This document shows, in pieces, positions 1-11,262 of a stretch of DNA of 64,000 bases; within the stretch, counting starts at the first letter, position 1; each line of letters opens with the position of its first letter. The stretch spans positions 5,313,930-5,377,929 of the forward strand of contig JASSKH010000007.1 of the NCBI GenBank assembly GCA_031763025.1, written 5' to 3'. The notes below the pieces were generated by a model. It saw nothing but the letters and a program-made list of their open reading frames with translations, was not told the DNA's origin and did no database searches. The translations under genes and the position numbers were made by a program. The stretch comes from Macrocystis pyrifera (lineage: Eukaryota; Sar; Phaeophyceae; Laminariales; Laminariaceae).

Positions 1-60
1 TGCCGCTGCTGCTGCTGCTGCTGCTGCTGCCGCTGCTGCTGCCGCTGCTGCCGCTGCTGT
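1..60. repeat. CTG/CCG trinucleotide tract
   Basis: An almost pure run of CTG with scattered CCG units opens the window. It lies upstream of the first visible exon of the nucleotidase gene, so it is either intronic or the edge of an upstream exon. Neither can be shown. Confidence 0.9.
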
Positions 61-670
61 GCGTGGGCGTGTCTTGCCAGGGGTCGCCTCTCGCGAACCG
101 TGTTAAACTATTATGTGTGCCTATCCGTCTCAAAATTCAAGGGCTGTTTCGATAAAATATAAGTGTACCATCGGTGCTTGTATCGTGGGACACCGTGGTC
201 CGGTTGTGGTTGCGGCAGAAGCAGCGTTTTTTTTTTTTCCCCCCATCCCCCCCCCCCCTCCCTGAGCGCGCATATTTCGTTGTTACCTGGTGCTGGACGG
301 GGGGTAGCGTATAGGGACTACAGTAGGCTGGTAGAGAGAGGCATGGCGGGATTTTCTTTCCATAAACAAGGGCTCCCGAAAAACGTTTTCCGTCCTCCGT
401 CCTCCTCTCTCACACCCGTGCGCGCTGGTTCGTCTTTTGACGCCTGACGGAACAAAATAGGATGGGCAGGACAGGACTCGTTCCTCTTTTGACGGGAGAG
501 GGAAATGTTAAAATATCGAGATGGCAGGACTCGGTCCCTCTTTGACGCGAGAGGTCGAAAATAGGATGAGACCACAGGCAGAAGGCCCGTCCGCTTCTCT
601 TGACGCGCGAGAGGGAAAACATAGGATAACAGGGACTCGAACAATAAAATAGGGTCATAGCAGGCTGCAG

Positions 671-705
<35 letters not shown>

Positions 706-1306
706 TATCAATGTAGTGATGGCGTAATCCTCGTTTTCTGCTTCTTCTCTCCCGATGGCACTATTACGGGGGACCAAAGTAAGTAGGACCAAATATTTTC
801 GGTAAAAATACGGAAATATATAGTTTTTTGTGTACACCGTAGGTCCTATTTACCAAGCCCTCCCGTAATAACTGTAAGAAAAAAAAATCAATGGGTTAAG
901 GGGTGCCGGTAAAAAAAATAAAATAAAGACAACCACCTGTCGATTTTCGAGACGCAGATAGGGTGGGGGTGTACTAAAACCAGGTGACAAATACTTGGGA
1001 AGAAACGAAGCGTTTCGTCAATCCGTCCAGGAATCCCCCACCCCACCGGCTTGTTTTACATTTTCGACCTTTTCAGGAGGCTTGTTTTACATTTTCGACC
1101 TTTTCAGGAGGCTTGTTGTACATTTTCGATCTTTTCAGGAGCAGTGTGGTGTCGTTCTGTCTGTTTTTGTTGTGCGGCTACCAACCTGTCCTCCCGTGTG
1201 CAAAAATCGCGTTTCGTTTTTTCTGCTCTCCCGTGTGTCGGCCTCACTGACTCGGAAATACATAATACGTCGGGTTTTTTTTTCCACGTGCACGTGCGCC
1301 AAGCAG
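61..1306. other. Intron or upstream sequence of the nucleotidase gene
   Basis: I see no exon here. It holds about four degenerate ~55-bp tandem units (432-640), each opening with TTTGACG, an (AT)n run (673-701), one R1 MITE, and three copies of a 31-bp unit containing ACATTTTCGACCTTTTCAGG (1048-1141). The N-terminal half of the nucleotidase, including its DPIDGT-type metal motif, is not in the window, so this is probably the 3' part of a long intron. Confidence 0.5.
762..870 (+). mobile_element. R1 MITE (palindromic, TA duplication)
   Basis: Reference description of R1. The terminal inverted repeats open with TTACGGGGGACCA and continue about 30 bp, to TAGGACC. The element is 105-112 bp, with an AT-rich core containing AAATATATAGGTTTTTGTG. 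It is flanked by TA on both sides, as expected for Tc1/mariner-type insertion. No coding capacity. This copy has a mismatched right arm. Confidence 0.85.
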
Positions 1307-4300
1307 GGGGGAATATACCTTCGCCTGCCGCGGTGGGGATACGTGGAGAACATTTGGGACCACGTCGCGGGGGCGGTCGTCATTCGGGTGAGAGGGGGTG
1401 TACTCGATAGGAGAGATGTACTCGATCTCATGCATGGCCGTAGTCGTATGACCATAGACCCTCGCATCCCTACAATGCCGGGACGGAGCATGTCGGGTTT
1501 TCACCGACCAGGCAGACATTGCTTGCACCAAGCGCGAAGCGCCGTGAGGTGTCCGGCGAGTCGCATGAAGGGTGAGCTGCATCCTACTAAGAACCGCTTG
1601 TGAGGCGGACTTGCATATGGATGACAGCTTCAATGAGTTAGTTTAATTTCCGGTGTGGACACTTCCAGAGACAGCAATGGGAGTACTATGTAACTGCCTC
1701 TTGGGTGCCGTACCTTGAACACTACGCGATACGATCAATTCCCTTGTGCAGAGTAAAGGTTCTTTACTCCGCACAAATGATCTAACTCGACGACCAGCTG
1801 TGGGCGACCGCCAAAAAAAAAAAAAAAAACGGGTGAGAGGGGGTGGAGATATAGCAAAACCCAACCCCGGAGGCATTTTTTCTGTCCCCTTTAGAAAATG
1901 CACCCAACGGTATTTTGGAAACAAATTTCGTGCTTGAAATTGGTGCAGACCTCGCTGGGGGTGGTGTGGGGTCGGAGGTGGAACGGAAAATAATCCGTGT
2001 TTTTTTTTGCCCTTGAAGGGGTAATAAGAGCGCATATTTCTTCTGAGGCTTTACGCTTGAAGAGCTCTATGTGCCTCCACCCATAAAAAATAACAAACTA
2101 CTCCTTGTGTGTGTGCTTTTTGTTGTTGGATGAAAAAAGCTTTGAAAAAACAAAAATGCCCCGTACGTATCCAACCCAGGAAACCTGTCCCCGAATCGTC
2201 CAGTTTGTACATGCGGCTCTCCCCACGCGGCAGCATGGTTGAGCTGCTGTAGATCGCACAACTACTGCTGTAGGTCAGGAAATGATCTTGTCGTGAAAAA
2301 TGTCTATAGATCATGACGTGGGGGGGGGGGGTCGGTGAGCTGTTCGATCTGTGATACCGTCCGTTCTCACCTGAACCGTTCCTACTCTTTCTTATCCTGC
2401 GTTTACGACATATATTGCTTCCGAAGCTGAGCACTAGGACACATGCTTCCCCCCCCCCGCTCCCTCCCCTCCGTGTCGAAAAGGATGTGTGGCCAATGGT
2501 CAAATGACTGAGGCAAGCACCGTGTGTGTACGCCCCACAGTACTCCCGCCCTCCTCGACCCCCTCCCATATATAGGTTGGGTTGGCGTCTGTTGACGAGG
2601 ACACTGTAAAACATGCCGCTCACTTCGCGAGCTACAGCAGTAGACAGCCAGGGTACATATACACCATTTTCTTTTTGGCGGTGGTTGCAACTGGCGGTCG
2701 AGGTATAGATCATCTCGTGCGCGGGGTGGAGACCCTTTTACTCCGCACAATGGGAGTGATCGTATCACGCAAGGGTCGACGGTAAGGCACCCACGAGGCA
2801 GTTTACATAGAGTAGCCGTTGCTGTCCCCGAAAAGTGATCACACCGGGAAAAAAAAAAAAAAAACACAATAAATTGTTTCGACGCTGTCGTCCCGACGCA
2901 AGAAACTCCGCCTCGCCGGCAGTTCTTCAGTAGGATGCGGCTTACCCTTCATGCGACTCGCCGAATGCGTCACGGCGCTTGCTTCGCGCTTGGTGCTGGC
3001 GATGTCTGCCTGGTCGGTGAAAACCTCACGGGCTCCGTCCGGGCATGGTGGGGATGCGAAGGTCTACGGTCATATGGCTATGACCATGCACGATAAACGA
3101 GTGCACCCCCCCCCCCCCCCCCCCTCGCCTGTCCCCCTCCCCGACCCTCGCGTTGCCTCCTTTCGTGGTTTTCCAGGAAGCCGGGGGCAAGGTTACCGAC
3201 AGCAGGGGGGAGCCGCTTGACTTTTCGCTAGGCGCCAAGCTCCCGCGGGAGGTGAGTTATTACGGAGAATCCGTCGGCACCCCCAAGTTTTTGGAGACCA
3301 AATACTTGGAAGTTAGTGTGGGATGCTTTTTGCGGTAAAAACCTCGAACTTTTTTTTTTTTCTGGGCCTCTTCGCTCGACGATCCCCATGCTGTCAGGAA
3401 GTCACCCCAAACTGGCTTTTGAGGAGGTGTGTAGGCGTTTTTTTTTTTTTTTTTAACTCAGTTATGAGCAGTCTGTGACGAGGTGCTATCGAAAAATTGT
3501 ACGCACAACACGATGACGAGACATGTGTAGCGGTAGTTAGTTTGTCAGGCGAGGGGCTCTCTCACGTCAGCTCCTCGCCTGGTGTCGCGCATGTGGAGCG
3601 CAAGGTCGAGCCTTCTCAACTTCCGCACTGGCTTGGAGTGCCGCTCGCCAGGCTTCCGGCCGGCTAGCAGCTGATCGGAAAAGAAGGGACCCTCTGGGTC
3701 GGAACGAAGTGTCAGGCGGAGAGAGGACCCTGTCCAGCAATGGAGTTTCGGCGTCATCACTTGTCGGAGTATGGCCCATACACGGCTTATTTTCGTTGTC
3801 TCCCACCGCCAATTTATCAACAAGTCCTTGCCTTGCTTGCGTCGATACTACTGTATCAGAAACGATTCGAAGTAATGAACGGTGTGCGAAAGCAGTTGTC
3901 CCGAAAATTGCAGTTCATGTATATCTCTCGCTTGGGGAGACCCTCGTGTGCCAAGCAATCGCTGTGCAAGCGTTTAGGCGAGAGGCGTTTGCGGAGAAAA
4001 AAATGCCAAGAATGGTTTGCGTCCGTCCCGTCCGCCCCTCCTCTCGTTTTTGCTGTGTGGGCCTTCTTTGCTCCGCCAGGTGGTCGGCGTGGTGGCCACG
4101 AGCGGGAAGATTCATGCTGAGGTTCTCCGGGCGGTGCACAACCGCCAGCTCGAAGACTGGGCAAGGTGACCACCCAAGAGATGCCCCCCCCCCCCCCCCC
4201 CCCCCCCCTCCCCGACTACCGTCATGCATGACATGAGTACACCTACCCACCCACCCACCCACCCTTAATGGGACCCGCCCAACACCTCACGGAGCTTCAT

Positions 4301-4728
4301 GATTGTGCCAGCAATGTCTGCCTTCGGTCAGTGAAAACCCGACACTTTCTGTTCCGGTATTGTACGTAGGTGTGCGCCTGAGTCGGGAGAGAAAACACTA
4401 GACTCAGGTGCGTATATCCTCGGAGTGAACCATTCTTTGATGACGGTCAGAGACAGGCCCGATTAAGCCTTTGATTAATAGTACTGCGGTCACGTTTTGG
4501 GGACAAATCACTTGGAATCAGAGTGGTTTGTCCCCAATTTGGGACTCTGCAGTGCTGAAAGGGTTAAGGTGGAAGAAACGAACCGGGTTCGAACCGGTAC
4601 GCAAAAGCTACTCGAAATAAGTGTGGACAGGGGTTTCCTCTCGCTCTCCGGGGCGCAAAAAAAAAAAAAAAACACGTGGGGATGCGAGGACCTGTGGTCG
4701 AACGACTACGGCAATGCATGACATGGAG

Positions 4729-4780
<52 letters not shown>

Positions 4781-6501
4781 CATCTGCTCCGTCTCGAAAG
4801 GGATGCGTGGCTGATCAAGTGACTAAGGCAAGCAACAAACGAGTAACCCCCCCCCCCCCCCCCCCCCCCCCGCCCCCAAGAAATTCTACGAACACCAACA
4901 CTATGACTATTTTCTGTGTATCTCTCGGGTGCCCCCCCCCCCCCCCCCCCCCTACCCCCCATCAAAACGTGACCGCGGCAGGGTGGTAGCGGACGCTAAG
5001 GACGGCGACTGGGAGAGCGGGGACGCGGCGCCGCAGCTACCGGGAGTAGACTGGGCGTACTGGAACAACGGCCGCGAAGGTGTCGGGGAAGAGTGGTGGG
5101 CCAGGGCGGCCGAGCAGCGGCAGCCTCTGGTGATGCGGACGAGCGAGCAGTTCTACGGCACACTCGAACGGTGTGTGTCTCGTCTGTGTGTCGTCTGTGT
5201 ACGTGCGGGGTCGTGAGTGTGAGGGTGGATGTGGGCGTGGATGTTTCGCGTCTTGTGTCTGTGTGCACTTCACGTTGCATACGTACAACCGTTTGGGACC
5301 TCCCGAGATATGTACTCGTACGCGAGCGATGAAAAAACAGTCACCGCTTTTGGAGTTGTCGACCGATGACAACGGGGACACAAAAGGATGTTTCAAAGTT
5401 TTTTATGTTCGAAAAAACAGATTTTTGCTTTCTTTGTATTCAAAACATATGTTTTGCTTTCAAGAAACAGCTGAAGCTTTTCTCTCGTGTATGAATACCG
5501 TCGATCCCGGGAAAAACGAAAAAAAAAAAAACTTTTGTTTTTGTCCTTTTTTGTTCCACACGACTGGGTGCAGGCGGCGCAATTCATTGTTTTCTCGTTG
5601 TACGTTGTCAACACGCTGATTACTATTCAGCGTGCGACGATAGGCCTTCGATCTTGACATAATAGACTCAACCCACGGCCAACCCGCTTCTGAGGTGGGG
5701 TGGGGTGGAGTGGGGCGGGGTAAAGTGGGATGAGTCATGTCGGCTCGTGCCATTTAGACCCGCCCAGGGTACACGTCCGCTGCACCGCCCACCATGCGAG
5801 AGCACGCGAAAATCGTTGTCCACGCTGCACATGATACGCACGCACACCCATCCCTCGACACCCTCGTGCCGCGCTTTACCTCGTCGCCGCGTTTTCCCGC
5901 AGAGGCTGGGACAAGCTGGTCGCTGTCCTCTTCCACGGAAGCTGGACGCAAGAGTCACAACATGCGGTGAGCATCCTCGAATGCCTCGCCGGGCGGCAGC
6001 ACCCGCCGCCTCTTCAGGTTCTGCAGTCGGGTCAGCAGCAACAGCAGCAGCAGCAGCAAGAGGCTGAGAAGAAGCAGCAGCGCGAGCAAGAGCGGCAGCA
6101 AAAGCTGCACTCTTCGTCGCCTTTCTCAGACTTCGAGTGGCAGAAGTCGCAGCCGCCGCCGCCGCCATCGTCATCATCATCAGGCTCCCTCGAGCGTGGC
6201 AGCACCGCCACGGCGGAAGCTCCAAAGGCGGAGACGAAAACGTGCGTGGGGGGGGGGGGTGGCTGGAGACGTCGCCTCGGGCACCATCCCGGTACTCCTA
6301 GCGGAGGCAGACGTGATGAGTCTCATCGACGTCGCCGACAGACAGGCGATCGCGGGGCTCCCGTCCCTCCACCTGCACCTTGGAGGCAGAGAGATAGTAA
6401 GGTTTCCCGTAAACTCTGGCGAGAGCGCCGATTCTCTAGGCGCGAGGATCGACGAGGTGGTCAGCCGGGTGTGCGAGGCGAGGAGGCGGTATCAGCGGTA
6501 G
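1307..6501 (+). CDS. 3'(2'),5'-bisphosphate nucleotidase (SAL1/BPNT1-like) fused to a thioredoxin-like domain, 5'-partial
   Basis: Five exons seen: 1307-1387, 3177-3251, 4080-4165, 4982-5170 and 5903-6501, all with GT-AG borders and matching phases (0, 0, 2, 2). Exons 1-3 encode the C-terminal half of a lithium-sensitive inositol-phosphatase-fold enzyme: GGIYLRLP, then WDHVAG with the metal-binding Asp, EAGGKVTDSRGEPLDFS and a VVATSGKIHAEVLRAV helix. Known members remove the 3'-phosphate from PAP/PAPS in sulfur metabolism. Such proteins normally end at this helix. Here exons 4-5 read on into LVAVLFHGSW-TQES, matching thioredoxin's first strand and active site but with TQES for CXXC, then a Gln-rich insert, then AIAGLPSLHLHL with the cis-proline and GG turn, and a final helix. 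A 12-G run (6248-6259) is one base out of frame, so the last ~80 codons are read one frame over. The stop is TAG at 6499. The N-terminal exons lie upstream of the window. Family call for exons 1-3 is firm. The fusion is inferred from splice phase. Confidence 0.82.
1400..1829 (+). mobile_element. R5 element, near full length
   Basis: Reference description of R5. It opens next to a G-rich run, then GTACTCNNNNTCATGCATGG, a block around CCGTAGTCGTATGACCATAG, then GGGTTTTCACCGACCAGGC, GTGAGCTGCATCCTACTAAG and TTACTCCGCACAA, and ends in poly-A (1813-1829). Length about 440 bp, no ORF shared between copies. TGGCCGTAGTCG resembles a pol III A box. No convincing B box follows, so a SINE origin is only a guess. 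This copy has a short G head. Confidence 0.8.
2461..2535 (-). mobile_element. R5 B-type end
   Basis: Short fragment of the R5 B variant, which carries AAAGGGATGCGTGG and GACTAAGGCAAGCA in place of the A-type block. A poly-C run lies beside it. Confidence 0.6.
2668..3123 (-). mobile_element. R5 element, near full length
   Basis: Reverse copy. The G head is a C run at 3103-3123. The inner blocks run in order back to a T-rich stretch near 2668, the remnant A tail. An extra poly-A run (2850-2866) interrupts it. Confidence 0.75.
3252..4079 (+). other. Intron 2 of the nucleotidase gene
   Basis: 828 bp. Contains a T16 run near 3438. I see no recognisable transposon and no conserved coding sequence, although open frames cross the 3' half. 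Confidence 0.75.
4190..4371 (-). mobile_element. R5 fragments
   Basis: An A-type end (GACTACCGTCATGCATGACA) beside a C run, followed by a second fragment with the inner blocks CAGTGAAAACCCGACA and CAACACCTCACGG (4266-4371). Confidence 0.65.
4483..4567. mobile_element. R3 hairpin element
   Basis: Reference description of R3. About 90 bp, almost perfectly self-complementary: AACCCTTTTAGGACTGCAGT, CCCGTTTTGGGGACAAAC, then the reverse order back to CTAAAAGGGTT. The centre carries AATT. This copy is worn at its left edge. Confidence 0.75.
4670..4777 (-). mobile_element. R5 A-type end with a ~47-base C run
   Basis: ACTACGGCAATGCATGACAT runs straight into an uninterrupted C run at about 4731-4777. 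Confidence 0.75.
4793..4870 (-). mobile_element. R5 B-type end with a C run
   Basis: GACTAAGGCAAGCAACAAAC followed by GAGTAA and a C run of about 22 bases. A further C run at 4932-4952 precedes the exon-4 acceptor. Confidence 0.7.
5171..5902 (+). other. Intron 4 of the nucleotidase gene
   Basis: 732 bp with GTGTGT donor and CCGCAG acceptor. The split codon CG|A gives Arg. Opens with GT-rich sequence. No transposon recognised. Confidence 0.75.
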
Positions 6502-7500
6502 TTTCATTTGGGGTGAAGTTATCGTCGGAGCCGCGTTGCTTGCCGCTTTTGCCGCCGGCCCGCTATCCCGCCCGCCCGCCCGCTGTGGCCCTTTTTTGCT
6601 GTTTTTGCATATGCATTTTTTTGCTTTTGGGTTCGCACTGCCATTTTTTTTTTTTTGTTGTTGTTGTTGTGCTTTGTGTTTCGTGTGTGTTCGTGACCGA
6701 TAAATACGATTACCCAAAAGTTACGGAAGATTGTTAGGAGTTACGAGTGGAGTGATATACCCGGGTGGCGTTGGTGAGGAGGGTAGCCGTGGGGAGTGGT
6801 CGCGGACTACGGTATAGCGGTGGCTGCGGCTGCGGCGGCTGCGGCGGCGGCTGCGGCGGCGGCGGCGGTGGCGGTGACGGTGACGGTGCTGCTGCGTGTT
6901 GTCGCCACTGCGTGTGGAGAAACTATTGCCCGTGAAGGCAAGAAGAGGGGCGGGGCGGGGGGGGGGGGGGGGACGAGGGGTTGCTCTGATTTTGCGCCCG
7001 TGCATTGCGTCCTCCTTGCGTTTGATGTCCCCCGTCGTAATCGCCGATGTGGGTCATGAAACGTCAGGTCTCCCAGCCGACGTTTTGAGAGATTGGCGGC
7101 GGAATCTGTCGTCGTCGCCTTCGATTTTGCTTTTTGTTTGCGGCTCCCTGGTATTTGAAGGGGGTGCCCAAAACTGCGCCGGTGGGGCACGTACAACCGG
7201 ATGGCTCCTTTCCACGAGGAATTTGGGCGTCCGAACGACCAAGAGCGACAACGCCTGGGCGGTTCTATAAAAACCCATTGGAGATTCAGAGGGAAAATAT
7301 GTCGATTGAAAATGATGATTATAGCATGGGCCCGGGCTACCGGGGGGGGGGGGGGGGGGGAGGGGGGATACGGGGGGGGCGCGGGGGGGGTTCCGAACCC
7401 CAACGTTAGGAGCTGCACCACACGCGCACGTAGCATACATGGGGTGATTACCTGGATTGCTGCACGCTCTTTTTTCTAATCGCTTTTGGTAGGATGGCAT
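6502..7500 (+). other. 3' flank of the nucleotidase gene; trinucleotide and G-rich sequence
   Basis: Contains a TTG run (6655-6670), a GCGGCT/GCN-rich stretch at about 6820-6890 that would be poly-Ala if translated, and G runs at about 6958-6971 and 7341-7360. No clear polyadenylation signal or exon. Confidence 0.5.
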
Positions 7501-9000
7501 TCGTCGTTTGCCTTTTTGCTTTTTGGTCAATATTGTGGGACTCCCAAAAAGTAATTTATATTTTGAGAGAGGGCTAGAGAGAAGACACACCTGGTACAAA
7601 GGAAGGAAGCAAAAAAAGCGAATCTGCGACGATTTATTTTTCTGTAACGTACGCCTGTTTTTTTTTAGAAGCGCGCGGCGCGGGTTTTTTTTTTTTTTTC
7701 TCCGCGGGGGGGTGACTCTCCCGTGTTTTTTTCAGATTCTGGGGCACGTTTTGATTGGGTGGTTGGCGCAAGGAGAGGCGACAAAAATATGTTTTTTTTT
7801 CTCCGAGCGGCCTGTAATAGAATTATGACTAGAGGAGTGTGACGTGACGCTAGAGAGAGGAGGAGTAAATGGGTCGACCCGGCCGGAGCTTGCCCCGGGG
7901 TAAGCGTCAGGGCAGCGCGGCACGGTGGCGGGAAAGGGGGGGGGGGGTTGGGGGGGTTCCCTGAGACTCGAAGGACGCATCGTGACGCGACTCGGAACGA
8001 CGTTGGGGCGAACTTTGGCGAGGGGGGGGGAGGGGGGGGGGGGGAGTGCACTCGATATCATGCATGGCCGTAGTCGTTTGACCAAAGACGGAGCACGTCG
8101 GGCTTTCACCAACCAGGCAGACATTGGACGGGGGGGGGTTCGGTGACTCGAGTGGCTCGAAGGATGTGGCGTGAGCGACTCGGGACGACGTGGGCTTTAG
8201 GAGAGCATGCGGCAGATTCCGCCTGCCGTATGATACTCTCTTGGTATTGGTGGCGTTCACTCATCCACAATGGCACTGACGTTTAGCCGTAGAGGAGTAT
8301 ATTATTAAATTTTAGAGCGAGTTACGCAAGCAGCACTCGAGCAGGCCGAAAGAGACACCCGCCAGCGTTTTTTTTTTTTCGCGGTGTGGGTTGCTGCGCC
8401 GACTCGATTGTATAACCAATTACCACCATATCAAACGTGTATCGGCTCATCTGTATACATCTCTCACCCGTGAACAAGGAGAAAACTGGGACGTTGAAAC
8501 GAACAGGCTTTTTTTAGGGCTCTTTTCCCCCAACAAGATAACAACCAAAGGGGGGGAGGAGACCGGTCACAGCGCGTCGAAGTAAAGGAGGCCCGGCACA
8601 AAATCTGGCATTTTTCCAAGATTCAGGTAACTGACTATTAATACCACTCTTGCCGAAGTCTATCTAAACCCCGTTTAGACTCCGATGCTCTGATGTGTGA
8701 ACATGAAACGGTAGGGCTATGAGTGACTATAGTTGAGTTTTCGGCTGGCCTGCTATCAATCTTAAGCTTCATTTTTACTTAAAAAAATGAAGTAGAATAC
8801 AGAAACACCCCAACCATGGTATGGCCTTGGGCCCTTTGGCCATCACGACGATGGGTTTTGATGCGCAATGATTTGCAGTGTAGATCTTTCAGGTCTCTCT
8901 CTCTCTCCCTCTCTGAGCAAGTGGTCTCACGGGGAAATGTGCACACTCGGTAGCAAAGAAGCCTTACATAACCAAGGAAACCCGAGTAGTCGGATAGTTG
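7501..9000. other. Intergenic, mostly without recognisable features
   Basis: T runs, one R5 copy and a CT run (about 8893-8912). Two ~65-bp direct repeats (7960-8025 and 8137-8206) flank the R5 copy. I see no gene. Confidence 0.5.
8020..8130 (+). mobile_element. R5 A-type fragment
   Basis: G run, then ATCATGCATGGCCGTAGTCG and a shortened inner part ending at CAACCAGGCAGACATTGG. The segment holding CTCGCATCCCTACAATGCCG is missing. Confidence 0.7.
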
Positions 9001-9874
9001 GCACCGCTGCAACTAACTACTGTAACTAAAGTACCTACAGCCAACTAAATACCTATTTATAGCTGGCGGCTTTTAGCCATCCAGCTCACAGCTCTTATCA
9101 AACGGGGTTATGCTCCCGACCTGTGTGGAATAAAGCAACGTTCGGTTTGTCACGTGTTGACTATTGTGCACCTCATCTGTCTACCTAGTAGTAACGTCTA
9201 GTATTGATTGTGGGAATTGTGATGTGTCCCCACGCAGATGATGGTGGCAGAGGCTGACGCCCACCGACGTTAGTCGATGTTGTGGTAGCTCGGAGAGCTC
9301 GTAGCAGCAGAAGCACGGCAGTACTTCAGTGCAGAAGACGATGCTTCGACTTTGCAAACACGGCGCTTGTGGCCAACACAGGCAGATAGAACAGAAAGAC
9401 TGGTGGTAGTCCAGGCAGGACGACGGCAGTACCCAGGAGTTGGCAAGGGTAGCTACGGTACCTAGAATATCACAAAAAGTAAGACCCGTGTACCCGAGAT
9501 AACATCGGTTGTTCTACGAATGCTAACACTAATTCCTCCGCATACGTTACATGCCAACCGGCACTAATCACACCGATCATACATGCTTCTACTACATGAA
9601 GTACATAGAACAGTGCTACTGAGCAGTGATCGCAAACATAAGGAAGATGCGTAGGCATTTCCGTAACACTCTCCCTCAATGAAAGTTGCCTGTCATATGC
9701 AACTTTCATCGAGGGAGAGTGTTACGGAAATGCCTACGCATCTTCCTTATGTCCCATATTACTACTATTGTTATTATTATTATTATTATTACTATTATTA
9801 TTATTGTTATTATTATTATTATTATCACTATTATTATTATTATTATTATTCTTATTATTATTCTTATTATTATT

Positions 9875-9915
<41 letters not shown>

Positions 9916-10022
9916 GCTTACCGATCGCACATGCTTCTACTACATGAAGTACATAGAACAGTGCTACTGAACGTTGATCACGAACAGAATGAAGATACGT
10001 AGACATTTATTTCCATAGCATC
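9000..10022. mobile_element. LTR-retrotransposon remnants, head to head
   Basis: Fossil. Two LTR-like ends beginning TGTTACGGAAATG point away from each other (junction 9671-9718), each preceded by a GAGGGAGAG polypurine stretch. A further LTR-like segment lies at about 9919-10022. Family uncertain, possibly Copia. Broken: only end pieces remain, with no coding region. The (ATT)n array within it suggests considerable age. Confidence 0.5.
9763..9915. repeat. (ATT)n microsatellite
   Basis: About 150 bp of TTA/ATT with occasional TTG, TTC and ATC variants. It lies inside the LTR-like remnant. Confidence 0.95.
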
Positions 10023-10305
10023 TAACAATCGTGAAAACACACGTGAACGACCGTGCCAAGTACAAGTCTTTGTGCGTTTTCAATTTCGTGTGTCGACGCT
10101 GCAATCATGGAAGAAAACACCCCCTCCTCCCCCCACCCACCGGCTGCCGATACACCGCAACGAGATCCCCCTTCCCCCCCCCGAAAAAGAAGCCGCTCCC
10201 CTTTCCTCACTGTTGCTTTGCGGCGCAAAAAAAAAAAAACGACATTATGTATAGGCCTACAGCGCAGATCTCCCTAGATCTTCAAAGTCGACAGTTTCAC
10301 GTATA

Positions 10306-10413
10306 TATTACGGGGGACCATAGTAACTAAGACCAAATATTGTAGGAAAAAAGAGGGAAATATATAGGTTTTTGTGTGTACCGTAGGTCCTATTTACTAT
10401 GGTCCCCCGCAAT
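10306..10413 (+). mobile_element. R1 MITE
   Basis: Both arms well preserved (GGGGGACCATAGTAA and its complement). Right end CCCCCGCAAT has one change. Confidence 0.85.
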
Positions 10414-10882
10414 GGTACTTTCCTCCCGCTCGGGCGCTCTCCATACATGTAGCAGTAGACTCGGGCTACAATAGAGGTGGCCCTTTCGGGACTAATTATT
10501 TTTTCTGAATCATGGGGGTTTCTTAACCCAAAATGGTCGGAAATGGCACTCCTATTTTTACGAAATCGTCGGAATGGCAATTCTCCTCTTTGCGATACGA
10601 TTTTTATTACATCTACTGAAGTAGTTCATGAGATTTTTGCATTGGGTTGCACTATCAATTATTTCCGAAATCAGTTGACATGGGTGAAGTGCAAAGCTCC
10701 TCGAGTCACAGGAACCTCGCAGAGAAAAAAAGAAGAGATGCACCTCGTCTTCCTTACACTGGTAGCAACGTACCAGTAGCTATACAGGCAGGCTATCTCC
10801 TACCGCACCTTTTGAACCTCTCGGGGTCAGGCCGGGTAAAACGTGCTCACGCGCCCGAGGTATGAGTACGGCAGCAAGCAAG

Positions 10883-10991
10883 TATTACGGGGGACCATAG
10901 TAAATAGCACCAACAATGGTTAGTAAAAATAGGTAAATATATAGGTATTTGTGTGTACCGTAGGTCCTATTTACTATGGTCCTCCGCAATA
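10883..10991 (+). mobile_element. R1 MITE
   Basis: Same orientation as the previous copy, 470 bp away. Right arm GGTCCTCCGCAATA. Confidence 0.85.
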
Positions 10992-11066
10992 GCTTGTTCT
11001 GCTGCGCATTGCGACGGGAGCGGCACAACGACACCAACTTCATTGGTGGAAAAGTGTGTATGGTGA

Positions 11067-11262
11067 GGTTCTTAACCCTTCCTTTTGTACCGCAGTCTCG
11101 TGTTGGAGACAAACTACTTAGAATTTGAGTGATTTGTCCCCCAAACGGGACTGCAGTTCTATTGATAAAAGGGCAATAACCCTTCCTTTCAGTCCCGTCT
11201 TGGGAACACACTATTTTTTTAGAATTTGAGTGATCCGTCCGAAATAGGGGACTGCAGTATTA
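11067..11262. mobile_element. Two R3 hairpins in tandem
   Basis: First hairpin about 11067-11180 (GGAGACAAACTACTTAGAAT, GGGACTGCAGTTC), second about 11183-11262. Both are worn. The R1 compound element abuts the second. Confidence 0.65.

Larger units (their letters stand above)
1388..3176 (+). other. Intron 1 of the nucleotidase gene
   Basis: 1,789 bp between exons ending ...VVIR and starting EAGGK. It is filled by two R5 elements in opposite orientation, which together account for most of its length, plus a short R5-type B end near 2461-2535. Confidence 0.8.
4166..4981 (+). other. Intron 3 of the nucleotidase gene
   Basis: 816 bp, largely simple C runs alternating with R5 fragments and one R3 hairpin. 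The acceptor is the CAG at 4979-4981, just after a C-rich tract. Confidence 0.8.

Noticed and set aside
4575-4600. GGGTTCGAACCGG as a tRNA B box
   Set aside because: No A box at the right distance and no cloverleaf. It is next to an R3 hairpin.
9679-10002. Tyr/Ile/Asn-rich frames
   Set aside because: Translation of the (ATT)n microsatellite.
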